Both the position numbers and the translations under genes were made by a program. A model generated the notes under the pieces. The model saw only the letters and a list, made by a program, of their open reading frames with translations. It did not search any database and was not told where the DNA came from. Below are positions 31,798 through 40,350 of a stretch of DNA of 64,000 bases, piece after piece. The number at the start of each line of letters is the position of its first letter. Position 1 is the first letter of the stretch. Origin of the DNA: Pseudomonas mendocina (GTDB lineage Bacteria; Pseudomonadota; Gammaproteobacteria; Pseudomonadales; Pseudomonadaceae); assembly GCF_900636545.1 (NCBI RefSeq), contig NZ_LR134290.1, forward strand, positions 2,356,001 through 2,420,000. The letters run 5' to 3'.

Positions 31798-34041
31798 ATG
31801 TATAAAGATCTCAAGTTTCCCGTCCTAATCGTGCACCGCGATATCAAGGCCGATACCGTGGCCGGTGATCGCGTGCGCGCCATCGCGCAGGAGCTCACTC
31901 AGGACGGATTCAGCATCCTGCCCACGGCGAGCGCCGCCGAGGGGCGCATCGTCGCCTCCACCCATCACGGTCTGGCCTGCATTCTGGTGGCCGCCGAGGG
32001 AGCGGGGGAGAACAGCCGCCTGCTGCAGGACATGGTCGAGCTGATCCGTGTGGCCCGGGTGAGGGCGCCACAATTGCCGATCTTCGCCCTGGGCGAGCAG
32101 GTCACCATCGAGAACGCGCCTGCCGAGGCCATGGCCGATCTCAACCACCTGCGCGGCATCCTCTATCTCTACGAAGACACCGTGTCCTTTCTGGCCCGGC
32201 AGGTTGCGCGGGCGGCGCACAATTACCTTGATGGTCTGCTGCCGCCCTTCTTCAAGGCATTGGTGCAACACACCGCGCAATCCAACTATTCCTGGCATAC
32301 GCCGGGTCATGGCGGTGGTGTGGCCTATCGCAAGAGTCCGGTCGGCCAGGCTTTCCACCAGTTCTTTGGTGAAAACACCCTGCGCTCGGACCTGTCGGTC
32401 TCTGTGCCGGAGCTGGGTTCGCTGCTCGACCACACTGGCCCGCTGGCGGAAGCTGAGGCTCGTGCCGCGCGCAACTTCGGCGCCGACCATACCTTCTTCG
32501 TGATCAACGGCACGTCCACGGCGAACAAGATCGTCTGGCATTCGATGGTCGGGCGTGACGATCTGGTACTGGTGGACCGCAACTGCCACAAGTCGATCCT
32601 GCATTCGATCATCATGACCGGCGCGATCCCGCTGTACCTGTGCCCCGAGCGCAACGAGCTGGGCATCATCGGGCCGATCCCGCTCTCGGAGTTCAGCCGT
32701 GAGTCGATCCAGGCCAAGATCGACGCCAGCCCGCTGGCACGGGGTCGCGCACCCAAGGTCAAGCTGGCTGTAGTGACCAACTCCACCTATGACGGGCTCT
32801 GCTACAACGCCGAGATGGTCAAGCAGGCCCTTGGTGACTCGGTGGAAGTGCTGCATTTCGACGAGGCCTGGTATGCCTACGCCGCCTTCCATGAGTTCTA
32901 TGCTGGCCGCTACGGTATGGGCACCCAATGCGACGAGCATTCGCCGCTGGTGTTCACCACCCATTCCACGCACAAGCTGCTGGCCGCATTCAGCCAGGCT
33001 TCGATGATCCACGTGCAGGATGGCGGCCAGCGCCAACTGGATCGCGATCGCTTCAATGAAGCCTTCATGATGCACATCTCCACTTCGCCGCAGTACGGCA
33101 TCATCGCCTCGCTGGATGTGGCCTCGGCGATGATGGAGGGGCCGGCCGGGCGTTCGCTGATTCAGGAAACCTTCGACGAGGCACTGAGCTTCCGCCGCGC
33201 CTTGGCCAACGTGCGGCGTAACCTGAGCGCCGAGGACTGGTGGTTCAGTATCTGGCAGCCGGGCGCTGCCGACGGTGCCGACAGCCTGTCCACCGCAGAC
33301 TGGGTGCTGCAGCCAGACGCCGATTGGCATGGCTTCGGCGAAGTGGCCAGCGACTATGTGCTGCTCGATCCGATCAAGGTCACGCTGGTGATGCCGGGCC
33401 TCAATGCCGCCGGCAAGCTGGAGCAGCAGGGCATTCCTGCCGCGGTTGTCAGCAAGTTCCTCTGGGAGCGCGGCCTGGTGGTGGAAAAGACCGGCCTTTA
33501 TTCCTTCCTGGTGCTGTTCTCCATGGGCATCACCAAGGGCAAGTGGAGCACGCTGCTGACCGAGTTGCTGGAGTTCAAGCGCAGCTACGATGCCAACCTG
33601 CCGCTGATCGATGTGTTGCCCTCCATCGCCCACGCGGGCGGTGGGCGTTATCAGTGTATGGGCCTGCGTGACCTGTGTGACGCGTTGCACGGTTGCTACC
33701 GCGAAAACGCCACGGCCAAGGCGCTGAAGAGCATGTACACAGCGTTGCCCGAGCTGGCTATCAAACCAGCCGACGCCTATGACCGGCTGGTGCGCGGTGA
33801 GGTGGAGGCGGTGCCTATCGATCAGTTGCAGGGGCGTATCGCTGCAGTGATGCTGGTGCCTTATCCGCCAGGCATTCCGCTGATCATGCCGGGCGAACGC
33901 TTCACGGCGGCGACGCGCTCGATTCTCGACTACCTGGCATTCGCCAGAACCTTCGATCAGGCCTTCCCGGGTTTCGACATCGACGTGCATGGCCTGCAAA
34001 CCGAAGCGGGCGAGTACTGCGTGGACTGCCTGGTCGAATAA
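31798..34041 (+). CDS. ldcA: Orn/Lys/Arg decarboxylase (LdcA-like lysine decarboxylase)
   Basis: A 747-residue PLP-dependent decarboxylase of the bacterial inducible type: an N-terminal wing domain, a PLP core and a C-terminal domain. The cofactor lysine is Lys393 in THSTHKLL; HTPGHGGGVAY, NGTSTANK and HFDEAWYAY line the active site. P. aeruginosa LdcA (PA1818), in the same neighbourhood, decarboxylates lysine to cadaverine; I assign that function by position and family, but arginine or ornithine cannot be excluded by eye. The 122-bp leader holds a GGCAGGC/GCCTGCC hairpin. Confidence 0.88.
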   Translation: MYKDLKFPVLIVHRDIKADTVAGDRVRAIAQELTQDGFSILPTASAAEGRIVASTHHGLACILVAAEGAGENSRLLQDMVELIRVARVRAPQLPIFALGEQVTIENAPAEAMADLNHLRGILYLYEDTVSFLARQVARAAHNYLDGLLPPFFKALVQHTAQSNYSWHTPGHGGGVAYRKSPVGQAFHQFFGENTLRSDLSVSVPELGSLLDHTGPLAEAEARAARNFGADHTFFVINGTSTANKIVWHSMVGRDDLVLVDRNCHKSILHSIIMTGAIPLYLCPERNELGIIGPIPLSEFSRESIQAKIDASPLARGRAPKVKLAVVTNSTYDGLCYNAEMVKQALGDSVEVLHFDEAWYAYAAFHEFYAGRYGMGTQCDEHSPLVFTTHSTHKLLAAFSQASMIHVQDGGQRQLDRDRFNEAFMMHISTSPQYGIIASLDVASAMMEGPAGRSLIQETFDEALSFRRALANVRRNLSAEDWWFSIWQPGAADGADSLSTADWVLQPDADWHGFGEVASDYVLLDPIKVTLVMPGLNAAGKLEQQGIPAAVVSKFLWERGLVVEKTGLYSFLVLFSMGITKGKWSTLLTELLEFKRSYDANLPLIDVLPSIAHAGGGRYQCMGLRDLCDALHGCYRENATAKALKSMYTALPELAIKPADAYDRLVRGEVEAVPIDQLQGRIAAVMLVPYPPGIPLIMPGERFTAATRSILDYLAFARTFDQAFPGFDIDVHGLQTEAGEYCVDCLVE

Positions 34042-34052
34042 ATAGTGGGCGA

Positions 34053-34082
34053 ATCTGTCGAGGCGTAAGATCCTCGACAGAT
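34053..34082 (+). terminator. Hairpin after ldcA
   Basis: ATCTGTCGAGG and CCTCGACAGAT form a perfect 11-bp stem with loop CGTAAGAT, ending 41 bases after the ldcA stop. A T-rich but broken tail follows (CAATCTCTTATC). Confidence 0.6.
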
Positions 34083-34244
34083 CAATCTCTTATCTCTGAC
34101 ATTCAAAGCTGTTGCTAACGTGCCGGGGCGTGCCCTGTGTCACAGTGGCAAGCATCGACTTTTATGGCGCGCTTGTTATAGTTGCTCGGTTATTAATCAC
34201 AAAATAATTACTGTGCTGCCAAGCCGCGGCTGAGGATGCCTGCC

Positions 34245-35057
34245 ATGTCCGACTATCAAGCCTTCCGCGTCGAGCTGGTGGACAAGATCGCCCACGTGCA
34301 GATCAACCGTCCGGACAAGATTAACGCCATGAATGCCGACTTCTGGCGTGAGATCATCGAGATATTCCAATGGGTCGACGACACCGATGCAGCGCGTGTG
34401 GTGGTGCTCTCCGGGGCGGGCAAGCACTTCTCCTCAGGCATTGACCTGATGCTGCTGGCGTCTGTCGGCGCCCAACTGGGCAAGGACGTCGGTCGCAACG
34501 CCACCGCGCTGCGTCGCAAGATTCTCGAACTGCAAGCCTCCTTCAATGCTGTCGACAACTGCCGCAAGCCGGTGCTGGCGGCCATCCAGGGTTATTGCAT
34601 CGGTGGTGCCATCGATCTGATCAGCGCCTGCGACATGCGCTATTCCACTGTCGATGCGCAGTTCTCGATCAAGGAAATCGATATGGGCATGGCTGCCGAT
34701 GTGGGCACCCTGCAACGCCTGCCGAGCATCATCGGCGACGGCATGATGCGTGAGCTGGCTTACACCGGACGCAGCATCGACGGCCACGAGGCGGCTCGCA
34801 TCGGCCTGGTCAACCGCACCTATGAAGATCAGGAGGCCCTGCTGGCCGGGGTAATGGAAACTGCCGCGCAAATCGCTGCCAAGTCGCCGATTGCCGTACG
34901 CGGTACCAAGGAAATGATTCGCTACATGCGCGATCACCGCGTCGACGACGGCCTGGAATATATCGCCACCTGGAACGCCGCGATGCTCCAATCCGAAGAC
35001 CTGCGCCTGGCCATGTCAGCGCACATGACCAAGCAGAAGCCGGAGTTCGCCGACTGA
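34245..35057 (+). CDS. Enoyl-CoA hydratase/isomerase family protein
   Basis: A 270-residue crotonase-fold protein acting on CoA thioesters, probably in fatty acid or branched-chain breakdown. The oxyanion hole segments are seen at VVLSGAGKHFSSGIDL and IQGYCIGGAIDLISACDMRY; Asp and Glu near KEIDMGMAADVGTLQRLP resemble the dienoyl-CoA isomerase subgroup. ATG 34245 follows GAGG with nine bases between; ATG 34236 abuts it and is less likely. Confidence 0.85.
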   Translation: MSDYQAFRVELVDKIAHVQINRPDKINAMNADFWREIIEIFQWVDDTDAARVVVLSGAGKHFSSGIDLMLLASVGAQLGKDVGRNATALRRKILELQASFNAVDNCRKPVLAAIQGYCIGGAIDLISACDMRYSTVDAQFSIKEIDMGMAADVGTLQRLPSIIGDGMMRELAYTGRSIDGHEAARIGLVNRTYEDQEALLAGVMETAAQIAAKSPIAVRGTKEMIRYMRDHRVDDGLEYIATWNAAMLQSEDLRLAMSAHMTKQKPEFAD

Positions 35058-35094
35058 TGCCGTATTCGCTGATGTTCGTTGCGAGGCCTATCGC

Positions 35095-36774
35095 ATGGTA
35101 AGTGGAGCCACATCGCTGAACCTGGTGCGCGACGAGCTGTTCGTGACCATGGAGGAAGCCGAGCAGAGCCTTGAGCATTTCATCGCCGAGCGGCATAACG
35201 GCAGCCTGTTGCAGCAGGCGGTGGAGAGCCTGCACCAGGTGCGCGGTACGCTCAATCTGATCGAGTTGGCAGGCGCCGAACTGCTGGCGCAGGAAGTGCT
35301 CGACCAGGCCACCGACATACCCGCTGGTGCCGGCGAGGAGCGCGATGTACAACTCGCGGCGCTGAGCAACGCGCTGCATGTGCTGCGTCGCTACCTGGAA
35401 AACGTCGACGCCCATCGCCAGGAAATGCCCGAGCTGCTGTTGCCGGCGATCAACGATCTGCGCCAGGCCGGCGTGCAACAGCCACTGCCGGAAAGCTTCT
35501 TCTTCAGCGTGCGCCTTGACCATGCGCGGCCGCACAGCGCGACCCAGGCGCTCGACGGGGCGGCCAAGCTGTCCGAAGGCAAACGCCTGCGCCATATGTA
35601 TCAGGTGGGCTTGCTCGGTTTCATTCGTGAGCAAAATCCGCACGCCAGCCTCAAGCTCATGGTGCGAGCCATGGCGCGCCTGGACAGCTTGTTCGCCAAC
35701 GAGCCGCGAGGGCGCATGTGCTGGATCGGCGCGGCGGCCATCGAGGCGCAATGCGATGGCCAGCTGTTGCCGCGTAAGGCGCGCAAGCAGCTGTTCTCAA
35801 GGCTCGATCGCGAACTCAAGTTGATGCTCGGCAACCCTCAGTACGAGGCGCCACGCAGCCTGCTCAAGGAGCTGCTGTACCTGGTTGCGCTGGCAGACAG
35901 CCACGGACCACTCGCCAGCGCCATGCGCGAGGTATTCGGCCTCACGCCGCTGCCATTCACCGACCACCTGCTGGAAGAGGAATACCAGCGCCTGGCCGGC
36001 CCCGGCCAGGCGGTGATGCGTTCACTGTCCACGGCGATTCGCGAGGAACTGGCCAGCGTCAAGGACATGCTCGATCTGCTCGAACGCGGCACCTTGCAAG
36101 GGGAAACCCTGGGTACCCTGCATGCGCTGCTGGGCAAGCTGGCCAAGACTCTCGGTATGGTCGGTCTCAACTCTGCGGGCAATTCGCTGAGTGCGCAGTT
36201 GCCGCACGTCGCGGCCTGGAATGAAGACACGCCACCGCAGCCGGAACAATTGCACAAGCTGGCCGATGCGGTGCTCTATGTCGAAGGTATGGTCGCCAGT
36301 CTGGAGCGGGGTGAAGGCCGCGATTCCCGGCCGGCAGCCGTCGAGCCCGGCAATGAAGCCGACTCCTTCGCCAGCCACCAGCTCAACGAAGCCCGTATCG
36401 TCGTGGTCGATGAGGCGCAGGCCGGCCTGGCCCTGGCCAAGCGCGCTATTACGGCTTATCTGGAATCCGGTGGCGACAAGATGCACCTGTCCAATGTGCC
36501 TTTCAGTCTGCAGGCCGTCCGCGGTGGTCTGTGGTTCCTCGAGCAGCGCCGCGCCGCGATGCTGGTCGGGGCGTGCGCCGACTACATCCAGACGCGCATG
36601 CTCGAATCAGGGCAGATGCCTTCGGAGCAGATGCTGGAAACCCTGGCCGATGCGCTCAGCAGCCTGGAGTACTACCTGGAAGCTGGCGCCGTCATGCGTC
36701 CTGAAACCCGCCCGAGTGTGCTCGACCTTGCCGAAGAGAGCGTCAAGGCGCTGGGCATGCCGGTGGCTGCCTGA
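35095..36774 (+). CDS. fimL: FimL, Hpt-like regulator of type IV pili and cAMP signalling
   Basis: A 559-residue cytosolic protein resembling the N-terminal domain of the chemosensory kinase ChpA. In P. aeruginosa FimL (PA1822, next to nudC as here) promotes cAMP production and twitching motility by connecting the Pil-Chp system to FimV/adenylate cyclase. Helical Hpt-like repeats are visible; the first carries H47-x-x-R50-G51-T, close to the HxxKG phosphotransfer signature. No kinase, receiver or CheW part is present. The stop shares one base with the nudC start. Confidence 0.82.
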   Translation: MVSGATSLNLVRDELFVTMEEAEQSLEHFIAERHNGSLLQQAVESLHQVRGTLNLIELAGAELLAQEVLDQATDIPAGAGEERDVQLAALSNALHVLRRYLENVDAHRQEMPELLLPAINDLRQAGVQQPLPESFFFSVRLDHARPHSATQALDGAAKLSEGKRLRHMYQVGLLGFIREQNPHASLKLMVRAMARLDSLFANEPRGRMCWIGAAAIEAQCDGQLLPRKARKQLFSRLDRELKLMLGNPQYEAPRSLLKELLYLVALADSHGPLASAMREVFGLTPLPFTDHLLEEEYQRLAGPGQAVMRSLSTAIREELASVKDMLDLLERGTLQGETLGTLHALLGKLAKTLGMVGLNSAGNSLSAQLPHVAAWNEDTPPQPEQLHKLADAVLYVEGMVASLERGEGRDSRPAAVEPGNEADSFASHQLNEARIVVVDEAQAGLALAKRAITAYLESGGDKMHLSNVPFSLQAVRGGLWFLEQRRAAMLVGACADYIQTRMLESGQMPSEQMLETLADALSSLEYYLEAGAVMRPETRPSVLDLAEESVKALGMPVAA

Positions 36775-37598
36775 TGGTCTGGCGTAATACGTTCCTCGAT
36801 CCGGCCCAGCCGGGTGGCTGGGCGCTGCTCTACAGCCAGCAGCACTTTCTTGCCGACAGCAATGGTGTGCTGTTCCCGCGTGACTGGATCAAGCGCCAGG
36901 ATCTGCCGATCATCGGCGAGCAGGGCATTGGCCATTTCGGTGAGGACGCCGTCTATCTCGTACAGGTCAAACCGTCGGCCGCGCTGGATGGCTGCAACTG
37001 GCAGAGCCTGCGCCAGTTCATGTTGCAGGGCGAGGCGGAAACCTTCCGCATGCTCGCCTACGCCGCGCAGATCGGCACCTGGTACTCCGAGCATCGTTTC
37101 TGCGGCAGTTGCGGTGCGCCGACCCGGCAGCTTTCTGGCGAGCGGGCCATGCGTTGTGACAGCTGCGAATCGCAGCATTATCCGCGCCTGGCGCCGAGCA
37201 TGATCGTGCTGGTGACGCGTGGCGATGAAGTCCTGCTCGCGCGTTCGCCGCGTTTCGTGACAGGGGTCTACAGCACTCTGGCGGGCTTCGTCGAACCCGG
37301 TGAGTCGGTTGAACATTGCGTGGCGCGCGAGGTGCGCGAGGAAGTCGGGCTCGAAGTGAAGAGCTTGCAGTACATCGGTAGCCAGGGCTGGCCGTTCCCA
37401 CATTCGCTGATGCTCGGCTTCCATGCCGAATATGCCGGTGGCGATATCGTCATGCAGGAAGACGAAATCGAGGATGCGCGCTGGTTCCGTATCGATGATC
37501 TGCCGCCGCTGCCGGCATCGCGGTCCATCGCCCGCCATCTGATCGATCTCTACGTTGCCAGGCGCCTGGGTCTTCCCGAGCCGACGCTGCCGGTGTAA
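36774..37598 (+). CDS. nudC: NADH pyrophosphatase NudC
   Basis: A 274-residue Nudix hydrolase that cleaves NADH (and NAD caps on RNA in this family) to NMN(H) and AMP. A zinc ribbon is formed by Cys110, Cys113, Cys128 and Cys131, and the Nudix box [20 protein letters not shown] starts at residue 171. The downstream family signature SQPWPFPxS reads SQGWPFPHS, so one proline is replaced by glycine. Translation is coupled to fimL by a one-base overlap. Confidence 0.93.
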   Translation: MVWRNTFLDPAQPGGWALLYSQQHFLADSNGVLFPRDWIKRQDLPIIGEQGIGHFGEDAVYLVQVKPSAALDGCNWQSLRQFMLQGEAETFRMLAYAAQIGTWYSEHRFCGSCGAPTRQLSGERAMRCDSCESQHYPRLAPSMIVLVTRGDEVLLARSPRFVTGVYSTLAGFVEPGESVEHCVAREVREEVGLEVKSLQYIGSQGWPFPHSLMLGFHAEYAGGDIVMQEDEIEDARWFRIDDLPPLPASRSIARHLIDLYVARRLGLPEPTLPV

Positions 37599-37610
37599 GT
37601 CGCCTTATGC

Positions 37611-37664
37611 AGGAGCGGCTTTAGCCGCGAACTCACCGACCATTTCGCGGCTGAAGCCGCTCCT
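37611..37664. repeat. REP-like palindromic pair A
   Basis: Two 21-base arms (37611-37631 and 37644-37664) of the type AGGAGCGGCTT..CGCGAA are inverted copies differing at one base, separated by 12 bases. Each arm is itself partly palindromic (GCGGCT/AGCCGC). This family of extragenic palindromes is common in Pseudomonas and here lies between the convergent ends of nudC and the TSUP gene. Confidence 0.85.
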
Positions 37665-37690
37665 ACGCGACCCTGGATAGCCCGCCGGAT

Positions 37691-38470
37691 TCAGCCAAAC
37701 CAGTGCTGCCAGACCAGGCGGGCGGTCAGCGCCAGTACCACGGTGATGAATACCGGACGAATGAATTTCGAGCCGCCCTTGATCGCGGTGCGTGCGCCGA
37801 GGAATGCGCCGACCATCAAGGCCGCGCCCATGCTCAGGCCGAGTACCCAGGCCACCTGGCCAAAGGCGATGAACACCGCAAGCGCTGCCGCGTTGCTGAC
37901 GAAGTTCATGGTGCGCGCCACACCGCTGGCACGCACCAGGTCGAGCGGATACATCAGCAGGCTGCTGACCGTCCAGAATGCGCCGGTGCCAGGGCCGGCC
38001 ACGCCATCGTAGAGCCCCAGTCCCAGCCCCTGTGGCCACTGCCGGCCACGGGCAATCGGCAGGTCGTGTTCGGCTGGCGCCTCCGGCATACGGCCGAACA
38101 ACAGGTAAATGCCGCAGGCGAAGACGATCACCGGCAGCATCTGGTTGAGCCAGGCGGCCGGCATCCAGTGGGCGATGATGGCTCCCAGCAGGGCGCCAAT
38201 CAGCGTCGCCAGCAGGGCATTGCGCCATTGTGCGGGGTTGAACAGCTTGCGCCGGTAGAAGGTCAGGGCAGCGGTACCCGAACCGAAGGTGGCGCAGAGC
38301 TTGTTGGTGCCCAGCACCAGGTGCGGCGGCAAGCCGGCGGTCAGCAAAGCCGGAATGGTCAGCAGGCCGCCTCCACCGGCAATGGCGTCGATGAAGCCGG
38401 CGATGAAGGCGACCAGGGCGAGAATGGCTAGGGTACTGGGGTCAATGGCGAGCTCGAGGGCGAAAGGCAT
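37691..38470 (-). CDS. TSUP/TauE-SafE family membrane permease
   Basis: A 259-residue inner-membrane protein with about eight hydrophobic helices. The family's paired glycine-rich motifs are seen at GFIDAIAGGGGLLTIPALL and at GVAGPGTGAFWTVSSLLM. Members move sulfite, sulfonates or other small anions; no substrate can be assigned here. ATG 38470 is the natural start; the longer frame to 39016 is not hydrophobic. Confidence 0.85.
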   Translation of the reverse strand: MPFALELAIDPSTLAILALVAFIAGFIDAIAGGGGLLTIPALLTAGLPPHLVLGTNKLCATFGSGTAALTFYRRKLFNPAQWRNALLATLIGALLGAIIAHWMPAAWLNQMLPVIVFACGIYLLFGRMPEAPAEHDLPIARGRQWPQGLGLGLYDGVAGPGTGAFWTVSSLLMYPLDLVRASGVARTMNFVSNAAALAVFIAFGQVAWVLGLSMGAALMVGAFLGARTAIKGGSKFIRPVFITVVLALTARLVWQHWFG

Positions 38471-38572
38471 ATCAAAGTGTCGACTTGTGGGCGAGTGCGC
38501 AGCCTGTTGGCTGTTCGTCGTGGGGAGAGCTGCGCATAATGCCGGGATTTCGTCAGAGAAGGAACGCAATCG

Positions 38573-39220
38573 ATGCAATACGACGGGTTGGCCTGGGCCG
38601 TGGCGCTGTTGGCCGTGTTGGCGCTGCTGGTGGCATTGCGCATTCTGCTCAATACGGGCTGGTTCCTCGGTTGGTTGCGTGGCACCTGTGGTCTGGCATT
38701 TCTGGCCCTGGCCGGATTGGTCGGCCTGGTGGCGTACGACTTGTACGCCTACGAGCCGCTGCAGGCGGGCAAGCCACTGGTCACGCTGAGTTTCAAGGCC
38801 GACGGTCCGCAGCGTTATCAGGTGACGCTGCTCGAAGGTAGTCGTGAGCGCACGGTCACGCTCGAGGGCGACATGTGGCAACTCGATGGCCGTTTGATTC
38901 GCTGGAAGGGTTTGGCCGGACTGATCGGTCTTGAGCCGGGTTATCGCCTGGAGCGCCTGTCCGGCCGCTTTCTTGCCATCGAGCAGCAGGCGCTGGCGCA
39001 ACATGGCCGCGTGCAATTGGCCGAAAGCCCCTATGGCATCGACCTGTGGCGCTGGCTGCGCCTGAATCAGCGTGACTTGCTGCTGTTCGATCCGCAGGCG
39101 TTGCGCGTCACCTACCTGCCGATTGCCGCTGACGCGGTCTACAGCGTTAGCCTGACACCAACGGGTTTGCTTGCCGAGCCAATGAACTCAGCGGCGGAAG
39201 CTGCGCTGAAGGATTGGTAG
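38573..39220 (+). CDS. Conserved membrane-anchored protein of unknown function
   Basis: A 215-residue protein with two N-terminal helices (about residues 6-26 and 36-56) followed by a roughly 150-residue soluble region. Similar proteins near nudC in other Pseudomonas are sometimes labelled 'multidrug transporter', but two helices cannot make a transporter and I see no such motif. A diverged copy of its last 20 codons recurs 200 bases downstream. Confidence 0.7.
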   Translation: MQYDGLAWAVALLAVLALLVALRILLNTGWFLGWLRGTCGLAFLALAGLVGLVAYDLYAYEPLQAGKPLVTLSFKADGPQRYQVTLLEGSRERTVTLEGDMWQLDGRLIRWKGLAGLIGLEPGYRLERLSGRFLAIEQQALAQHGRVQLAESPYGIDLWRWLRLNQRDLLLFDPQALRVTYLPIAADAVYSVSLTPTGLLAEPMNSAAEAALKDW

Positions 39221-39240
39221 CGGCCAGCAGGCAGGTAGAT

Positions 39241-39296
39241 GTAGGGTGGGTTTTAGCCCACATCGAGAGTGATTGGTGGGCTGAAGCCCACCCTAC
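39241..39296. repeat. REP-like palindromic pair B
   Basis: GTAGGGTGGGTTTTAGCCCAC (39241-39261, given in two parts as GTAGGGTGGG and TTTTAGCCCAC) faces its inverted copy at 39276-39296 with two mismatches. It differs in sequence from pairs A and C but has the same layout. Confidence 0.82.
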
Positions 39297-39371
39297 AAAG
39301 CCGGTAGCGGCGGTGGGGGCGGCAGGACGGATGCCATCTTTGTCGCCGGCCTTAGGGGTAAAAAAGCTTCG

Positions 39372-39434
39372 CCGACCGGCCTGCTGGTCGAACCGATGAA
39401 TCCGGCAACTGAGGCCGCATTCAAGAATTGGTAG
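39372..39434 (+). pseudogene. Diverged duplicate of the 3' end of the upstream gene
   Basis: Twenty codons plus TAG read PTGLLVEPMNPATEAAFKNW, against PTGLLAEPMNSAAEAALKDW at the end of the intact gene (38573-39220): 15 of 20 identical, same stop. Most DNA differences are at third codon positions, so both copies evolved as coding sequence before this one became a fragment. The frame stays open upstream but similarity fades there. It lies between palindrome pairs B and C. Confidence 0.72.
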
Positions 39435-39458
39435 TGGCGCAGGAAGCCTGTCGTCGTT

Positions 39459-39521
39459 GTAGGGTGCGCCTTGCGCACCGATAAGGACGAGTGAACTGGC
39501 GGTGCGCACGGCGCACCCTAC
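39459..39521. repeat. REP-like palindromic pair C
   Basis: A 21-base arm beginning GTAGGGTGCGCCTTGCG (39459-39479) faces an inverted copy at 39501-39521 with one mismatch, 21 bases apart. It abuts the terminator of the SDR gene. Confidence 0.82.
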
Positions 39522-39550
39522 AAAAAAGGCACCTACAAGGTGCCTTTGTC
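39520..39550 (-). terminator. Terminator of the SDR gene
   Basis: AAAGGCACC (39525-39533) and GGTGCCTTT (39539-39547) pair around TACAA. On the minus strand the stem is followed by a run of Ts. The rest of the 39221-39566 gap is repeats and the gene fragment. Confidence 0.78.
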
Positions 39551-39566
39551 GTTCTGGCATCCGGCC

Positions 39567-40334
39567 TCAGGAAAGGAAGCCACCGTCCACGTTCAGGGCG
39601 ACGCCAGTGGTATAGCTGGAGGCGTCGCTGGCCAGGTACAGCACGGCGCCGGCCATTTCGCTCGGGTCGGCTACGCGCTTGAGCGGAATGCGCTGCAGGG
39701 CGTGCTTGAGGATGGCGTCGTTCTTGGTCAGCGCCGAAGCGAACTTGGTGTCGGTCAGGCCCGGCAGCAGGGCGTTGCAGCGAATGCCGAACTGCGCGCA
39801 TTCCTTGGCGAAGACCTTGGTCATGCTGATCACGGCGGCCTTGGTCACCGAGTAGATGCCCTGGAACTCCCCCGGAGAGACGCCATTGATCGAGGCGACG
39901 TTGATGATCGAGCCGCCACCGTTTTCCTTCATCAGCTTGCCGCCTTCGATGGACATGAAGTAGTAGCCACGGATGTTCACGTCGACGGTTTTCTGGAAAG
40001 CGCCCAGGTCGGTGTCCAGCACGTTGCAGAACTGCGGGTTGGTGGCGGCGTTGTTGACCAGGATGTCGAGGCGGCCGAACTGCTCGCGGATCTGCGCGAA
40101 GACGCTCTGGATCTGCTCCATCTCGCCAATGTGGCAGGCGATGGCAGTGGCCTTGCCGCCGTCGGCAATGATGGCGTCAGCCACGGCCTGGCAGCCGTCG
40201 ATCTTGCGGCTGGAAACGATCACGTGAGCGCCTTGCTGCGCCAGTAGCTTGGCGATGGCTTCGCCGATGCCGCGGCTGGCGCCGGAGACGAAGGCGATCT
40301 TGCCGTCGAGGTCGAACAGTTGGGTCTTGGACAT
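39567..40334 (-). CDS. Short-chain dehydrogenase/reductase
   Basis: A 255-residue NAD(P)-dependent SDR. The cofactor loop is SGASRGIGEAIA, the NNAAT motif follows, and the catalytic Ser-Tyr-Lys is visible as VASINGV...YSVTK. The C-terminus carries LNVDGGFLS. Sixteen bases separate it from the upstream APH-like gene, so they are one operon. A role in CoA-ester or lipid metabolism is suggested by its neighbours. Confidence 0.88.
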   Translation of the reverse strand: MSKTQLFDLDGKIAFVSGASRGIGEAIAKLLAQQGAHVIVSSRKIDGCQAVADAIIADGGKATAIACHIGEMEQIQSVFAQIREQFGRLDILVNNAATNPQFCNVLDTDLGAFQKTVDVNIRGYYFMSIEGGKLMKENGGGSIINVASINGVSPGEFQGIYSVTKAAVISMTKVFAKECAQFGIRCNALLPGLTDTKFASALTKNDAILKHALQRIPLKRVADPSEMAGAVLYLASDASSYTTGVALNVDGGFLS

Positions 40335-40350
40335 TGTGATTACCCCGGGG

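Noticed and set aside
31825..33999. 724-codon minus-strand frame opposite the decarboxylase
   Set aside because: Composition is that of a shadow frame and it mirrors the exact extent of the decarboxylase gene.
38573..39220. 'Multidrug efflux transporter' label for the small membrane protein
   Set aside because: Only two N-terminal helices and a soluble domain are visible; no transporter fold is possible.
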